64,000 nt of DNA. Origin: AWTP1-13 sp963827545 (GTDB taxonomy: Bacteria > Pseudomonadota > Alphaproteobacteria > Rhizobiales > Hyphomicrobiaceae). The translations under genes were made by a program, and so were the position numbers. Below are positions 1-8,967 of the stretch, piece by piece; position 1 is the stretch's first letter, and each line of letters opens with the position of its first letter. The notes under the pieces are model-generated. The model saw only the letters and a program-made list of their open reading frames with translations. It was not told where the DNA came from and searched no databases. The stretch covers positions 3,112-67,111 of the forward strand of contig CAWHBI010000042.1 in NCBI GenBank assembly GCA_963827545.1, given 5' to 3'.

Positions 1-732
1 GCGGCGGCCACGCTGCGCGGGCTCAAATCGACCATCGTCATGCCGGCCGACGCCCCGCGCCTCAAGATCGAGCGCACTAAAGCCTTTGGCGGCGAGGTGG
101 TCGCCTACGATCGCACGACGGAGGATCGCGATGCCATTGCGCGGGAGCTTTGCGAGAAGCGCACTGCTGCCTACGTCCACCCGTTCGATGATCCCGACGT
201 CATCGCCGGACAAGGCACCGCCGGCCTCGAGATGATGGAGCAGGCGGAAGCGTTGGGCGTGGCGCTGGACATCGTGCTGGTCGGTGCGTCCGGCGGCGGC
301 CTCATCGGCGGCATTTCGCTCGCTGTGAAGGAGAAAAGCCCCGCCACGCAGATTTGGAGCGTGGAGCCTGCCGGCTTCGACGACCTCGCTCGCTCGCTAG
401 AGAAGGGTGCGCGCCAGAAGAACACCGCGCTGGCCGGCTCCATTTGCGATGCTCTGCTCGCGGCGACGCCTGGAGAGCTTACGTTCGAGATGGCCAAGCG
501 GCATCTGGCAGGTGGCATCTCCGTCACCGACGAGGAGGCCAAGGCGGCCGTGCGCTTCGCGTTCCGTGAGCTGAAGCTCGTGCTCGAGCCCGGCGGGGCC
601 GTGTCGCTGGCGGCGATTCTGGCAAAGAAGCTTCCATTCGAGGGCAAGACGGTGGCGGCGGTCCTCTCCGGCGGCAACATCGACCCCTCCCTGTTCGCCG
701 AGATCATACTGGAAACGCGTCACGCGGCATGA
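1..732 (+). CDS. Threonine/serine dehydratase-like PLP enzyme (5' truncated by window edge)
   Basis: The reading frame is open from base 1, so the gene begins upstream of the window. It is a fold-type II PLP enzyme of the threonine ammonia-lyase/serine dehydratase/serine racemase group, which deaminate L-threonine or L-serine to 2-oxo acids. Visible features are the TIVMPADAPRLKIE segment, the glycine-rich phosphate cradle GASGGGLIGG and the C-terminal motif SGGNIDPSLF. The PLP-binding lysine lies in the missing N-terminus. The protein ends right after the catalytic fold, with no C-terminal ACT domain, unlike biosynthetic IlvA. The stop overlaps the next start as ATGA, so it is co-translated with the MFS gene. 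The exact substrate cannot be told. Confidence 0.88.
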   Translation, partial: AAATLRGLKSTIVMPADAPRLKIERTKAFGGEVVAYDRTTEDRDAIARELCEKRTAAYVHPFDDPDVIAGQGTAGLEMMEQAEALGVALDIVLVGASGGGLIGGISLAVKEKSPATQIWSVEPAGFDDLARSLEKGARQKNTALAGSICDALLAATPGELTFEMAKRHLAGGISVTDEEAKAAVRFAFRELKLVLEPGGAVSLAAILAKKLPFEGKTVAAVLSGGNIDPSLFAEIILETRHAA

Positions 733-1937
733 GCGCGGCGGGTGCCGGACGCGAGCACCGCAACTTTGCCGTACGCGTTTCGGTGCTGTTTGCCGCGATC
801 TTCGTCGTTGCCGGCACCAACCTGCCCTACTTCCCAGTGTGGCTCGACTGGAGGGGCCTGAGCCCCAGCGAAATCGCCCTCATCACCGCGCTGCCTCTGT
901 TCGTGCGGGTGCTGGTGACACCGGTCATCGCCTTTGCCGCAGACCGCACGGGTGATCACCGGCGCTTTCTGATCGCGCTCTCCTGGTGCGGGCTCGCCGC
1001 GCTGGTCCTGCTTTCGCAGTCGACGGGCTTCTGGCCGATCCTCGTCTGCACGCTGGCTTTTTCGCTGGCCTGGACCACCATCATGCCGCTCACCGAGACT
1101 GTGGCGCTGAGCGGCGTCACGGTTGCCGGGCTCGACTATGGCCGCATGCGGTTGTGGGGCTCGCTGACTTTCATAGCCGCCAGCGTCTGCGGCGGTTGGG
1201 TGGTGGAGAGACATGGCGCGGCTTCGGCGATCTGGCTCGTGGTTGCCGGCGGCGCGCTAACGACCGCGGCCTCGCACGCTCTGGCGCGCCCCATTGGGCT
1301 TGGCCGCCTGAAGGCCGCGACCAGTCCGCCGCGCCTGCAGATCGCCGATGCGATGGGCTTGCTCCGCTCGCGCACCATTCTCGTCTTCCTGCTGGCCACC
1401 GGCGCCATACAGGCAGCGCACGCAGTGTTCTACACCTTCGGCACCCTGCATTGGGGCGCGCAAGGTCTCTCCGCGGGCTGGTCGGGCGCACTGTGGGCCA
1501 TCGCGGTCATCGCCGAGATCGGTCTCTTTGCCTTTTCGGCTGCGGTCATGCGGCGGTTCGGCGCGGTGGAGCTCATCATCATGGGCGGCGCCGCGGCGGT
1601 CGTGCGCTGGCTGGCAATGGGCTTCGATCCGCCGCTGGCGTGGCTCGTGCCGCTGCAGATCCTGCACGGGCTCACGTTCGGTGCCACGCACCTGGGCGCG
1701 ATGCACTTCATGGGTCGGGTCGTGCCGGCGCGACAGACCGGGACAGCGCAGGCTCTCTATGCCTCGGTGACAGGCGGCATTGCCATGGGAGGCGCCATGC
1801 TGATGGCCGGTCCGCTCTATGCTGCATACGGCGGACACGCCTATTGGCCGATGGCGATCATTGCGGCCGTGGGCGTGGCCGCCAGCGTTCCGCTGCTCGT
1901 TGAGGCACGGCAGCGGGCCGATCATCCCCACAGCTGA
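729..1937 (+). CDS. MFS transporter, HcaT/MFS_1-like family
   Basis: A 402-residue inner-membrane protein with about twelve hydrophobic segments. The N-terminal sequence NLPYFPVWLDWRGLSPSEIA is typical of the MFS_1-like group that includes the 3-phenylpropionate permease HcaT and nucleoside/proton symporters. The loop after helix 2 (FAADRTGDHRR) is the family's version of MFS motif A. The start ATG overlaps the stop of the preceding dehydratase by four bases, so the two probably form an operon. Its 3' end overlaps the convergent epimerase gene by 16 bp. The transported compound is not evident. A small organic acid or amino-acid-derived compound fits the context, but this is inference. Confidence 0.85.
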   Translation: MSAAGAGREHRNFAVRVSVLFAAIFVVAGTNLPYFPVWLDWRGLSPSEIALITALPLFVRVLVTPVIAFAADRTGDHRRFLIALSWCGLAALVLLSQSTGFWPILVCTLAFSLAWTTIMPLTETVALSGVTVAGLDYGRMRLWGSLTFIAASVCGGWVVERHGAASAIWLVVAGGALTTAASHALARPIGLGRLKAATSPPRLQIADAMGLLRSRTILVFLLATGAIQAAHAVFYTFGTLHWGAQGLSAGWSGALWAIAVIAEIGLFAFSAAVMRRFGAVELIIMGGAAAVVRWLAMGFDPPLAWLVPLQILHGLTFGATHLGAMHFMGRVVPARQTGTAQALYASVTGGIAMGGAMLMAGPLYAAYGGHAYWPMAIIAAVGVAASVPLLVEARQRADHPHS

Positions 1938-2899
1938 GGCTCCGGCGGGTGCACCAGCGAACCCTCGTAGCGCAACGCCGGGTGCCGGTCGCAGGCCAGG
2001 AGCAGGGGCCCGTCGAGATCGACCCAGTCGGCGCCTTGCGCGAGAAGCAGTGCAGGCGCCATGGCGAGCGACGTGGCCACCATGCAGCCAACCATGATCT
2101 TGAAGCCCTTGTTGCGCGCCTCGGCCGCGAGCGCCAGTGCTTCCGTCAGCCCACCGGCCTTGTCGAGCTTGATGTTGACGGCATCATAGCGGCCAGTGAG
2201 ACCCTCCAGGTCGCCCCGCGTGTGCAACGATTCATCGGCGCATATCGGCACCGCGCGGGCGATATGTGCCAGAGCTGCGTCCGCACTGGCGGGCAGCGGC
2301 TGCTCGATGAGTTCGAAGCCGCATGCCGCAGCGACTGCCATCAGCTCGGGCAGCATCGCCGGTGTCCAGGCCTCGTTGGCATCGCCGATCAGGCGTGATT
2401 GCGGGCAATGAGAGCGGACCTGGCGCATGCGCTCGGCGTCGCCGGCCCCGCCGAGCTTGATCTTCAGCAGGGGCATCGACGCGGCGGCCGCGGCGGCCTT
2501 GGCCGCCATTTCATCCGCCGCAGCCAGGCTGATGGTGTAAGCCGTCGTCACCGGCCGAGGCGGCGCCAACCGCGCAAGCGAGGCAACGCTGCTGCCGGAG
2601 CGCTTGGCTTCGTAGTCCCACAAGGCGCAGTCGACAGCGTTGCGGGCAGCGCCGGCCGACATCTGCTGCAGGAGCGCGTTGCGGTCGTGCGCCTCGCCCA
2701 GGCCGAGGATCGCCGAGCGTACGCTGTCGACGGTCTCGCCATAGCGTGCGTAAGGCACACACTCGCCGCGGCCCCTGACGCTGCCGTCACCGACCTGCGC
2801 CACCACGACGGTCGCCTCGCGCTTGGCTCCGCGCGCAATCGCAAACTCGCCCGCAATCGGCCAGGTCTCGACGGCAACATCGACTTTCAGCTTCGGCAT
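1922..2899 (-). CDS. Dipeptide epimerase (L-Ala-D/L-Glu epimerase type, enolase superfamily)
   Basis: A 325-residue member of the muconate-lactonizing subgroup of the enolase superfamily. The KxK catalytic motif appears in LLKIKLGG. Metal ligands are seen in IGDANEAW, ELIEQPLP and ICADESLH, followed by the NIKLDKAGG lysine. Such enzymes epimerise L-Ala-D-Glu released from murein, or related dipeptides, in the cytoplasm. The start is set at ATG 2899 (MPKLKVDV). The frame stays open further upstream, but that part is translated from a palindromic repeat and is not family-like. The gene is transcribed toward, and overlaps the end of, the MFS gene. Substrate preference within the family is not determined. 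Confidence 0.87.
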   Translation of the reverse strand: MPKLKVDVAVETWPIAGEFAIARGAKREATVVVAQVGDGSVRGRGECVPYARYGETVDSVRSAILGLGEAHDRNALLQQMSAGAARNAVDCALWDYEAKRSGSSVASLARLAPPRPVTTAYTISLAAADEMAAKAAAAAASMPLLKIKLGGAGDAERMRQVRSHCPQSRLIGDANEAWTPAMLPELMAVAAACGFELIEQPLPASADAALAHIARAVPICADESLHTRGDLEGLTGRYDAVNIKLDKAGGLTEALALAAEARNKGFKIMVGCMVATSLAMAPALLLAQGADWVDLDGPLLLACDRHPALRYEGSLVHPPEPQLWG

Positions 2900-2932
2900 G
2901 GGATGGCGCCCGATGCGGGAGGGGCCGGCGCA

Positions 2933-3066
2933 AGAGCAAGATCGTTTCTGATCGAAGCACTTGGCTTCGATCATGGAACGTGAATCTGCCGAATCATGAT
3001 GAGCGGATTCACGCTTCGGCCGCCACGTTGCAGCTGGGCAAAGTATCAACCGAAGCGATCTGCTCT
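2933..3066 (-). repeat. Dispersed two-hairpin palindromic element, copy 1 (reverse orientation)
   Basis: This copy runs from AGAGCAAGATCGTTTCTGAT to GAAGCGATCTGCTCT. It holds the paired arms ATCGAAGCACTT/GGCTTCGAT and a second half containing GGATTCACGCTTCGGCCGCC. It is the reverse orientation of the copies at 30123, 37564 and 55086. It lies between the stop of the large coiled-coil gene and the start of the epimerase gene, and it produces a false N-terminal extension of the latter. Several internal bases differ from the other copies, so it is an older or diverged copy. Confidence 0.8.
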
Positions 3067-3070
3067 AGCC

Positions 3071-5716
3071 TCAGCGCAGCCGCCCGCTCGCGTGGGCAAG
3101 GAACAGATACACCCGGCCGCTGTCCGAGATCAGGTGATTGTGCACCGTGCGCCCGGATGGGTCCTTCTGCTCGATATCGCGGATCATCCACTCGAAATCG
3201 GCCAGGAAGCGATCGACGACGCGGCGAAAGTCCACGTCCGTCTTGTAGCGTGCGGTGATCTCGTCGAACAGCGCCCGGCCGTCGTTGGTGTAGATGCTGC
3301 GCACCATGATGCCGCGCTGTCCGGCGCGGAAGCGCGACCAGATGGCGGAAGCCGTCGTCGGGTCGAGCGCCCTGGCGATGCTGGCGATGTTGATGGCGCT
3401 GTCTTCCCGTGACGCGCGCGAGAGGAGATCGCCCAGCGTCCAGCGATCCGAGGTGTCGGCCGCCATGGGCAGCTGCTGCGGCCCTCCGCGCTGCGCCGCG
3501 AAGGCCGCCGTGAGCGACACCGGTGCGCTGACCGGCATGGGACCCGGCGGTGACACGTCGCGGCGCTCGCGCGCGGACAGGCTCGATAGCTGCTCGAGCG
3601 CCCGCAGCTGGTCGCTGAGCGCGTGGCGCATGTTCTCGGCGCTTTCCCTCGCCACGACCGGCAGCCGCTCCGACTCGGCGCGAATGCGCTCGTGCTCGAT
3701 CTGCAGGTCGGCCGCGGCACGGGCCGCGCGGGCCTTCAAATCCTCGGAGGTCTCATTGAAGCGATTGGCAATGCTGCCCAGATGCTGGGTCACTTCCTGG
3801 GACACGCCGGTCACCTTTGATCGCATGTCCTCCAGCGCCCGTGCCGCTTGCGCGTCGGTCTGGGCTCTGAGGCGCTCGAGCTCGGCTGCGGCGGCCTGCG
3901 AGTGGGCGGCGGCATCGTGGGTGAGCTGCTGCGTGATGCTGCGGGCGCGATCCTCGGTGTCGGCGATCGAGCTTTCCAGCGTTTGCGAATAGCCGCGCAT
4001 CACGTTGTCGAGCTGGTCGGCCTTGCCCGAGAGACGCTGCAGCGTGTCGGAAAGCTCGCCGTGGCGCTTCTGCAGCGTGGAGTCGATGCGCATGTTGGCC
4101 GATTCCAGCGCGCTGGCGGCGTGCACGATGGACTGGCCCTGGTTGTCGAAGCGGTTCGCCACGCCGGACATCTGGTGCAGCAGATTTTCCGACACGTTCT
4201 TCAGGAGGTCGGCCTGGCCGGAGAGGCCCTCGATGGCGTGCAGCGACTGGCGCGTGATGTTGTCGCTCGAGCGCCGGACCGCATCTAGCCCGTGCATCAT
4301 GGATTCGTCGAGGTTGCTGGCCTGCTGCCCCAAGGTGTCCGAGAGCGCCCGTACGTGGTTCTCCATGGCGTACGTCAGGGCGCGCGCTTTCTCGCTCACT
4401 GCACTATCGATGGCCACGGTCGAGCGCATCATCGCGTCGTCGAAGCGCGACAGGCGCTCGGCGAATGCCGCGTCGAGCGCACGCGTGCGCTCCACGAGCT
4501 GGATGTCCAGCGCCTCGGCGCGGCTTGCGAGCGTGGCGTCGAGCGCCACCGTGTAATCGTCGAGCACCGCTTGCAGCTGCTGCGTCCGGTTCGAAAGCGT
4601 CGCCTCCAGCCCGCCACTGGCCGTCGCCAGCTGGTTTTCCAGCGCGATCAGGTTTTGGCCCGCACCCTCGATGATCTTGGCGAGCTTGATCTGCTGCTGG
4701 GACAGCTTGTCGATCAGCGTGGGCACCTCGCTGCCCATCGACTTCAGCGTTTCGGACACCTTGTCGGTGGTGCTCACCAGCGCATGCCGCTCGCCGGCAA
4801 GCTCCTGGATGAGCCCACGGATCTTGTGCTCGTTCTCGCCGTAGGACTTCTCGAGCGAGGCGACCTCGTTGTGGACGAGGCCCTCGAGCTCGCCGGCGCG
4901 ACCGAGCGCGCGGGAGATGGCCTCGTTCATGAACGAGACCTGCCGGCGCACGGCCTGTCCGAGAGAGGCTGCCGACTGCTCGGCCGAGCGATCAGGCTCG
5001 GCCAGCCGCACCGCCACCTCGGTCATCGCCGAGGACATGAGCTTGAGCTCCTGCGCCCGCCACACCAGGAGCGCAAGGAACCAGAAGAGCGCTATGGGAA
5101 GGAAGATGGTGGCAGCCACGATGATCATGATCGGGCTGGCCAGAGCGGCGAGGAAACTGCTGCGGGCTATCTCGGGTGCAAGCATGGCCCAGGCCAGCAA
5201 GCTGCCGACGGCAAGCCAGCCGCCCGATCCTGCCGCCGCCACCATGAACGGGCGGTTCGAGGGCTTCTGCTGCAGGGCAAAGATGAGTCCGCCGATGGAC
5301 GGGGCGTCGTCGTTCGCGGCGACACGCGCGCGGGGCGGGGCCGCGGCTCGCCGTTTGGCGGGCCGCCGGCCCGGGTCGTTTTCACCGTCCTTCGCTCCGG
5401 CGTCGGAATCTACGGCTCCCCCTGCTGCGGCAGCCTTGGGGGCACGGCCAGTCTTCCCCACGACCGGAGGGGGAAGCGGCGAGGCAGCAACAGCTTTTCC
5501 TCCAGTTCCCGGTCGCGGAACGGTGTTGAATTTGGGGAGGGAACCGGCCGGCTTCAGCGTCAGCGGCTCGCCTGCCGCCGACTTTGCTCCGGATAGTGCC
5601 GCAGCTCCGGGACTGGGTTTCGGCAGGGTGGACTCGCGCTCTACCCGGCGCTCGCCATCGCTCGGCTCCGTCAGGCGAGGAGCCGCGTCGCGCTGGGTAT
5701 TACCGTCGTGCGCCAT
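3071..5716 (-). CDS. Large coiled-coil membrane protein (apolipoprotein/kinesin-like annotation group)
   Basis: An 881-residue protein. The N-terminal 150 or so residues are low-complexity and Pro/Ala-rich. Two hydrophobic segments follow, around AAGSGGWLAVGSLLAWAMLA and MIIVAATIFLPIALFWFLAL. A coiled-coil stretch of roughly 500 residues rich in E, Q, L, S and A comes next, then a compact C-terminal region with LGDLLSRASREDSAINIA and FLADFEWMIRDIEQKDPSGR. Similar proteins are common in Hyphomicrobiales but have no proven role. The layout suggests an inner-membrane scaffold or septum/envelope organiser, which is inference. ATG 5716 (MAHDGNTQ) is preferred over an upstream in-frame ATG because a purine-rich GGGGGA precedes it. 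It diverges from the Hpt gene. Confidence 0.75.
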   Translation of the reverse strand: MAHDGNTQRDAAPRLTEPSDGERRVERESTLPKPSPGAAALSGAKSAAGEPLTLKPAGSLPKFNTVPRPGTGGKAVAASPLPPPVVGKTGRAPKAAAAGGAVDSDAGAKDGENDPGRRPAKRRAAAPPRARVAANDDAPSIGGLIFALQQKPSNRPFMVAAAGSGGWLAVGSLLAWAMLAPEIARSSFLAALASPIMIIVAATIFLPIALFWFLALLVWRAQELKLMSSAMTEVAVRLAEPDRSAEQSAASLGQAVRRQVSFMNEAISRALGRAGELEGLVHNEVASLEKSYGENEHKIRGLIQELAGERHALVSTTDKVSETLKSMGSEVPTLIDKLSQQQIKLAKIIEGAGQNLIALENQLATASGGLEATLSNRTQQLQAVLDDYTVALDATLASRAEALDIQLVERTRALDAAFAERLSRFDDAMMRSTVAIDSAVSEKARALTYAMENHVRALSDTLGQQASNLDESMMHGLDAVRRSSDNITRQSLHAIEGLSGQADLLKNVSENLLHQMSGVANRFDNQGQSIVHAASALESANMRIDSTLQKRHGELSDTLQRLSGKADQLDNVMRGYSQTLESSIADTEDRARSITQQLTHDAAAHSQAAAAELERLRAQTDAQAARALEDMRSKVTGVSQEVTQHLGSIANRFNETSEDLKARAARAAADLQIEHERIRAESERLPVVARESAENMRHALSDQLRALEQLSSLSARERRDVSPPGPMPVSAPVSLTAAFAAQRGGPQQLPMAADTSDRWTLGDLLSRASREDSAINIASIARALDPTTASAIWSRFRAGQRGIMVRSIYTNDGRALFDEITARYKTDVDFRRVVDRFLADFEWMIRDIEQKDPSGRTVHNHLISDSGRVYLFLAHASGRLR

Positions 5717-6091
5717 TCCCCCGTCCAATTTTCGGCCGCGAAGGTCCGAACCCCCTGCCACCGACACATAGCGTATTTGCCGGCTCGGGCACAGGCGGCC
5801 AACCACGAAAAGTGGTGATCAGCCGATCCGAAAGCTTTGGCGCGGCCTGCAGCTCCCCGAATGCCCAACCCGTTGCGAATCTAGCTAAGCAGGTAATAGG
5901 GCAAAACAAAGATGTTCTCAAACAGGCAACCAGCCAATGCAATGTACGAATTTACTAAATTCGCGGCTGCGAGACCCAGCTTAACGAGCGGTTATCCAGC
6001 AAGAACGCATAACTCAATACTGGGTAGGCTGGCCTCGGATGAGCCGGCGGAGACGATCTTGCTCCAGGCAGACTTTGTGGAGGGCCATGCG
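5717..6091. other. Divergent intergenic region
   Basis: This 375-bp gap separates the start of the coiled-coil membrane protein from the chosen start of the Hpt gene. It is visibly more AT-rich around 5880-6010 than the coding DNA, as expected for divergent promoters. A longer frame for the Hpt protein could begin at 5912, but it lacks a good ribosome site. No RNA gene or repeat was recognised. Confidence 0.45.
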
Positions 6092-6520
6092 ATGGGGAGT
6101 GGGCGGTTGACCGGCAAGGCTGCAGGATTGGCATCCGCGCAAGTACCTGTGGGGGCAGGCGGACCGCCGTTCGGCACAGAGCCGATCGATCGCGCTTATC
6201 TTGCACGCTTCACCCTCGGCAATGCAGCGCTGGAGCGTGAAGTACTGGAGCTGTTTGCCTTGCAAACCACGCTCTACGTCCAGCAGCTGCGCGTTGCCGC
6301 AACTCGGACGGCCTGGAAGGACGCTGCACACACCATCAAGGGGTCCGCCCGCGCCGTTGGGGCGCGCCGGCTGGCAAGCCTGGCGCAGGTCGCCGAGCAG
6401 CTGGATGTGGAAGCCGGTCTGCCCGATGGCGAAACTCGCCGCGAGCAGGCGGTAGCCGCAGTGGCAGAAGGCGCAGAGGAAGCGCGCCGCTATATCGCGT
6501 GCCTATTTGCCACGGCCTAA
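6092..6520 (+). CDS. Hpt-domain histidine phosphotransfer protein
   Basis: A 142-residue single-domain phosphorelay protein. The Hpt motif AAHTIKGSARAVGA places the phosphoacceptor histidine at about residue 80, within a four-helix bundle of normal length. Such proteins carry phosphate between hybrid kinases and response regulators. No kinase is adjacent, so it is an orphan whose partner is unknown. CckA is encoded 14 kb away, but that link is speculative. The start at 6092 was chosen because GGAGGG lies seven bases upstream. An in-frame ATG at 5912 would add 60 residues of unrelated sequence. Confidence 0.82.
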   Translation: MGSGRLTGKAAGLASAQVPVGAGGPPFGTEPIDRAYLARFTLGNAALEREVLELFALQTTLYVQQLRVAATRTAWKDAAHTIKGSARAVGARRLASLAQVAEQLDVEAGLPDGETRREQAVAAVAEGAEEARRYIACLFATA

Positions 6521-6659
6521 ATCGCGCCCTATGGTTTGATCCACCAACTATCTTACTTGAATTTGCTGTTTATGCCCGCTAACAACCGGGCACGTCAGAA
6601 AGATGCCATCGGGCGATCCTCCGACCCTTGCCGAGCAACGCACGATCGTCCACGGGCGC

Positions 6660-6980
6660 ATGGCCAAGATCACGTTCATTCAGCCGGACGGCACAGAGCA
6701 GGTTGTCGAGGGCACGAACGGCATGACCGTCATGGAGACGGCCAAGAAGCATCTGATCGAGGGTATCGAAGCGGAGTGTGGCGGGGCCTGTGCATGCGCA
6801 ACCTGCCACGTCTACGTCGATGAGGCATGGCGGGACAGGACAGGCGGACCGAGCGAGATGGAAGAGGACATGCTCGATTTTGCCTTCGATGTACGGCCCA
6901 CCAGCCGGCTCTCCTGCCAGATCAAGGTGGCGGAGGCGCTGGACGGCCTCATCGTCCGGGTGCCCGAGAAGCAGTTCTGA
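6660..6980 (+). CDS. 2Fe-2S ferredoxin (adrenodoxin type)
   Basis: A 106-residue ferredoxin starting MAKITFIQPDG. The cluster ligands are C40, C46, C49 and C86, in the pattern C-x5-C-x2-C then a distant C, as in vertebrate-type/adrenodoxin ferredoxins (FdxB, putidaredoxin). It is a soluble one-electron carrier. The next gene, 27 bp downstream, encodes a ferredoxin-NADP reductase, so the two probably form an electron-transfer pair from NADPH. An in-frame ATG at 6603 would add 19 non-conserved residues and was rejected. The terminal acceptor, such as a P450 or the Fe-S assembly machinery, is not in the window. Confidence 0.93.
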   Translation: MAKITFIQPDGTEQVVEGTNGMTVMETAKKHLIEGIEAECGGACACATCHVYVDEAWRDRTGGPSEMEEDMLDFAFDVRPTSRLSCQIKVAEALDGLIVRVPEKQF

Positions 6981-7007
6981 AGGAAACGGCGAGCGAGTTG
7001 TTGGGTC

Positions 7008-8054
7008 ATGTCAGCTGACGGGACAACGGGCGCAGTGCCCATCGAGACCGATGCGGTGATCATCGGCGGGGGCCCGATCGGGCTGTTCGCCGTGTTCGAG
7101 CTCGGCCTCGTCGACATCAAGGCGCACGTCATCGACATTCTCGACAAGCCGGGCGGACAGTGCGCCGAGCTGTACCCGGAGAAACCGATATACGACATCC
7201 CGGGCATGCCGATCGTGACAGGCCAGGGGCTGACCGACGCGCTGATGGCCCAGATCAAGCCGTTCGGCGCGACCTTCCATCTGGGCCAGCGTGTCGATGC
7301 TCTGCAGAAGATGGACGACGGGCGCTTCAGGCTCGTCACTGACATCGGCACGCCGTTCATCGCCAAGGTCGTCGTGATCGCGGCGGGTGGGGGATCGTTC
7401 ACGCCAAAACGACCACCGCTCGCCGGCATAGAAGCCTACGAGGGCAAGTCGGTGTTCTACTCGGTGCGGCGGATGGACGATTTCCGGGGCAAGGACGTGT
7501 TGGTGGTCGGTGGTGGCGACTCTGCCCTCGACTGGACGCTCAATCTGCAGCCCATCGCCAAGAGCCTCACCTTGTTGCACAGGCGCGACGAGTTCCGTGG
7601 TGCGCCGCATTCGGTCGAGCAGATGCGGGCGCTGGTTGCCGATAAGAAGATTGCGCTGCTGATCGGCCAGGCGACCGCGCTCGAAGGCGACAACGGTGCG
7701 CTGGCCGCGGTGAGGATCAAGACCAAGGACGGGGAGGTCCGCTATCCCTGCGACCGGCTGCTGCCGTTCTTCGGGCTCACCATGAAGCTTGGACCCGTCG
7801 CCGACTGGGGGCTCAATCTCGACGAGAACCTGATCCCGGTCGACACCGAGAAGTTCGAGAGCAGCTCGCCCGGCATCTTCGCCGTGGGCGACATCAACTG
7901 GTATCCCGGCAAGTTGAAGCTGATCCTGTCAGGCTTCCACGAGGTGGCGTTGATGGCCCAGGCGGCGTACAGGATCGTCTTTCCCGGCAAGAAGCTGTTG
8001 TTCCAGTACACGACCTCATCGTCATCCCTGCAGAAGAAGCTGGGTGTCACCTGA
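7008..8054 (+). CDS. Ferredoxin--NADP reductase, thioredoxin-reductase-like type
   Basis: A 348-residue flavoprotein of the TrxR-like ferredoxin-NADP(+) reductase class (YumC/YcgT-type, homodimeric). The FAD-binding motif IIGGGPIGLFA lies near residue 18. The family signature GGQCAELYPEKPIYDIPG follows, and the NADPH site VLVVGGGDSALDW is near residue 165. The C-terminal FAD-contact motif is GIFAVGDINWYPGKLKLI. The redox CxxC of true thioredoxin reductases is absent, which supports ferredoxin reductase activity. It lies directly after a 2Fe-2S ferredoxin gene, its likely partner. It acts in the cytoplasm. Confidence 0.93.
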   Translation: MSADGTTGAVPIETDAVIIGGGPIGLFAVFELGLVDIKAHVIDILDKPGGQCAELYPEKPIYDIPGMPIVTGQGLTDALMAQIKPFGATFHLGQRVDALQKMDDGRFRLVTDIGTPFIAKVVVIAAGGGSFTPKRPPLAGIEAYEGKSVFYSVRRMDDFRGKDVLVVGGGDSALDWTLNLQPIAKSLTLLHRRDEFRGAPHSVEQMRALVADKKIALLIGQATALEGDNGALAAVRIKTKDGEVRYPCDRLLPFFGLTMKLGPVADWGLNLDENLIPVDTEKFESSSPGIFAVGDINWYPGKLKLILSGFHEVALMAQAAYRIVFPGKKLLFQYTTSSSSLQKKLGVT

Positions 8055-8189
8055 CCCCTTGGGTCGGAACCCCCGAGCGACACCCGCCAATCACTGCGGC
8101 CGTGGCGGCACACAGGACCCGCCCCGAATGACAAGGTGATGAATGCATGCCCGCAACACTAGGCGGTCAGCACGGGAGGCGAGCCGCCA

Positions 8190-8735
8190 CTATCTCCCGA
8201 TGTTTTTCTTGTCCCGCTCTTCAAAGAACTTCTTGTTGTCGAACTTCTCATCCGACGGCGCCGGAGTGCAGCCGAAGAAGCCGCACGACTCCACGACCTT
8301 GGCCTTCGGGAAGTTGGGGGTGAAATCGCCTTTCAGGTGGCGCTGCAGGTCGGCTTTGATCTCGGCCCCCTTCTTGTCGGAGCAGTAGTCGGGGTCGGCA
8401 GCAACGCGATCGCGAATCACCTTGAAGGTGGTGTCGTAGCTCTGCTCGGACTTGGTGAGCTGCTCGCCGTTCGATTGCCGAGCCTCGTAGGCGAGGTAGG
8501 AGGCCCTGAGCTTGGCTGCATCGAAATGGAAGCCGCATCTCTGTGCGCGGGCCGAGGTCCATGCCACCGCGACCGGCCGTGCCACGGGGCTGTCATTGCC
8601 GATCCCGCCCGGCATGTCCGCAGCGGTAGGTGCGCTCCCGGTGATCAGCCCGCTCGCGCCGCTGCTGCAACCGCCGCTGAGGGCGGTACCGGCCAGCAGC
8701 AGGCCACAGGCCAGGACTTGCGCCGATCGATTCAT
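8190..8735 (-). CDS. Hypothetical exported protein, possible lipoprotein
   Basis: A 181-residue protein. An N-terminal hydrophobic signal (AQVLACGLLLAGTALSGGC) ends in a cysteine. The -3 residue is Ser rather than Leu or Val, so lipidation is likely but not canonical. The mature part contains CGFHFDAAKLRASYLAYEA and a cysteine pair (DYCSDKK, ESCGFFGCTP). The C-terminus is charged. No known domain was recognised. It converges with the ferredoxin reductase gene. A copy of the dispersed palindrome lies immediately upstream of its start, within the probable promoter region. Confidence 0.65.
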   Translation of the reverse strand: MNRSAQVLACGLLLAGTALSGGCSSGASGLITGSAPTAADMPGGIGNDSPVARPVAVAWTSARAQRCGFHFDAAKLRASYLAYEARQSNGEQLTKSEQSYDTTFKVIRDRVAADPDYCSDKKGAEIKADLQRHLKGDFTPNFPKAKVVESCGFFGCTPAPSDEKFDNKKFFEERDKKNIGR

Positions 8736-8753
8736 GCCTTCCCCCAGTCGCGC

Positions 8754-8903
8754 CTAGAGCAGGAACGTTTCTGATCGAAGCGCCTCGCTTCGATCATGGA
8801 ACGTGAATCTTGCCCTCAAGTCCACGATTAGAGCAGGATTCACCCTTCGGCCGCCACGTCTTGGTCCAGGCAGTCATTCAATCCGAAGCAATTCCTGCTC
8901 TAG
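8754..8903 (-). repeat. Dispersed two-hairpin palindromic element, copy 2 (reverse orientation)
   Basis: A 150-bp unit bounded by CTAGAGCAGGAA and TTCCTGCTCTAG. The first hairpin contains TGATCGAAGCG/CGCTTCGATCA. The middle holds AGAGCAGGATTCACCCTTCG, and the end is the reverse complement of the start. It is the same family as the units at 2933, 30123, 37564 and 55086. It fills most of the gap between the exported-protein gene and the VWA gene. Confidence 0.85.
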
Positions 8904-8967
8904 TGTGGCCGGAATATGTCCAGCGTCAACAGCATGTTGCATGGAAATATGGAGAAACCGGGCCCGA

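Noticed and set aside
4292..5596. 434-codon plus-strand frame opposite the coiled-coil gene
   Set aside because: Shadow of the minus-strand gene; Arg/His/Gly-rich without motifs.
5912..6091. N-terminal extension of the Hpt protein
   Set aside because: No conserved sequence, and the ATG at 6092 has a strong GGAGGG site.
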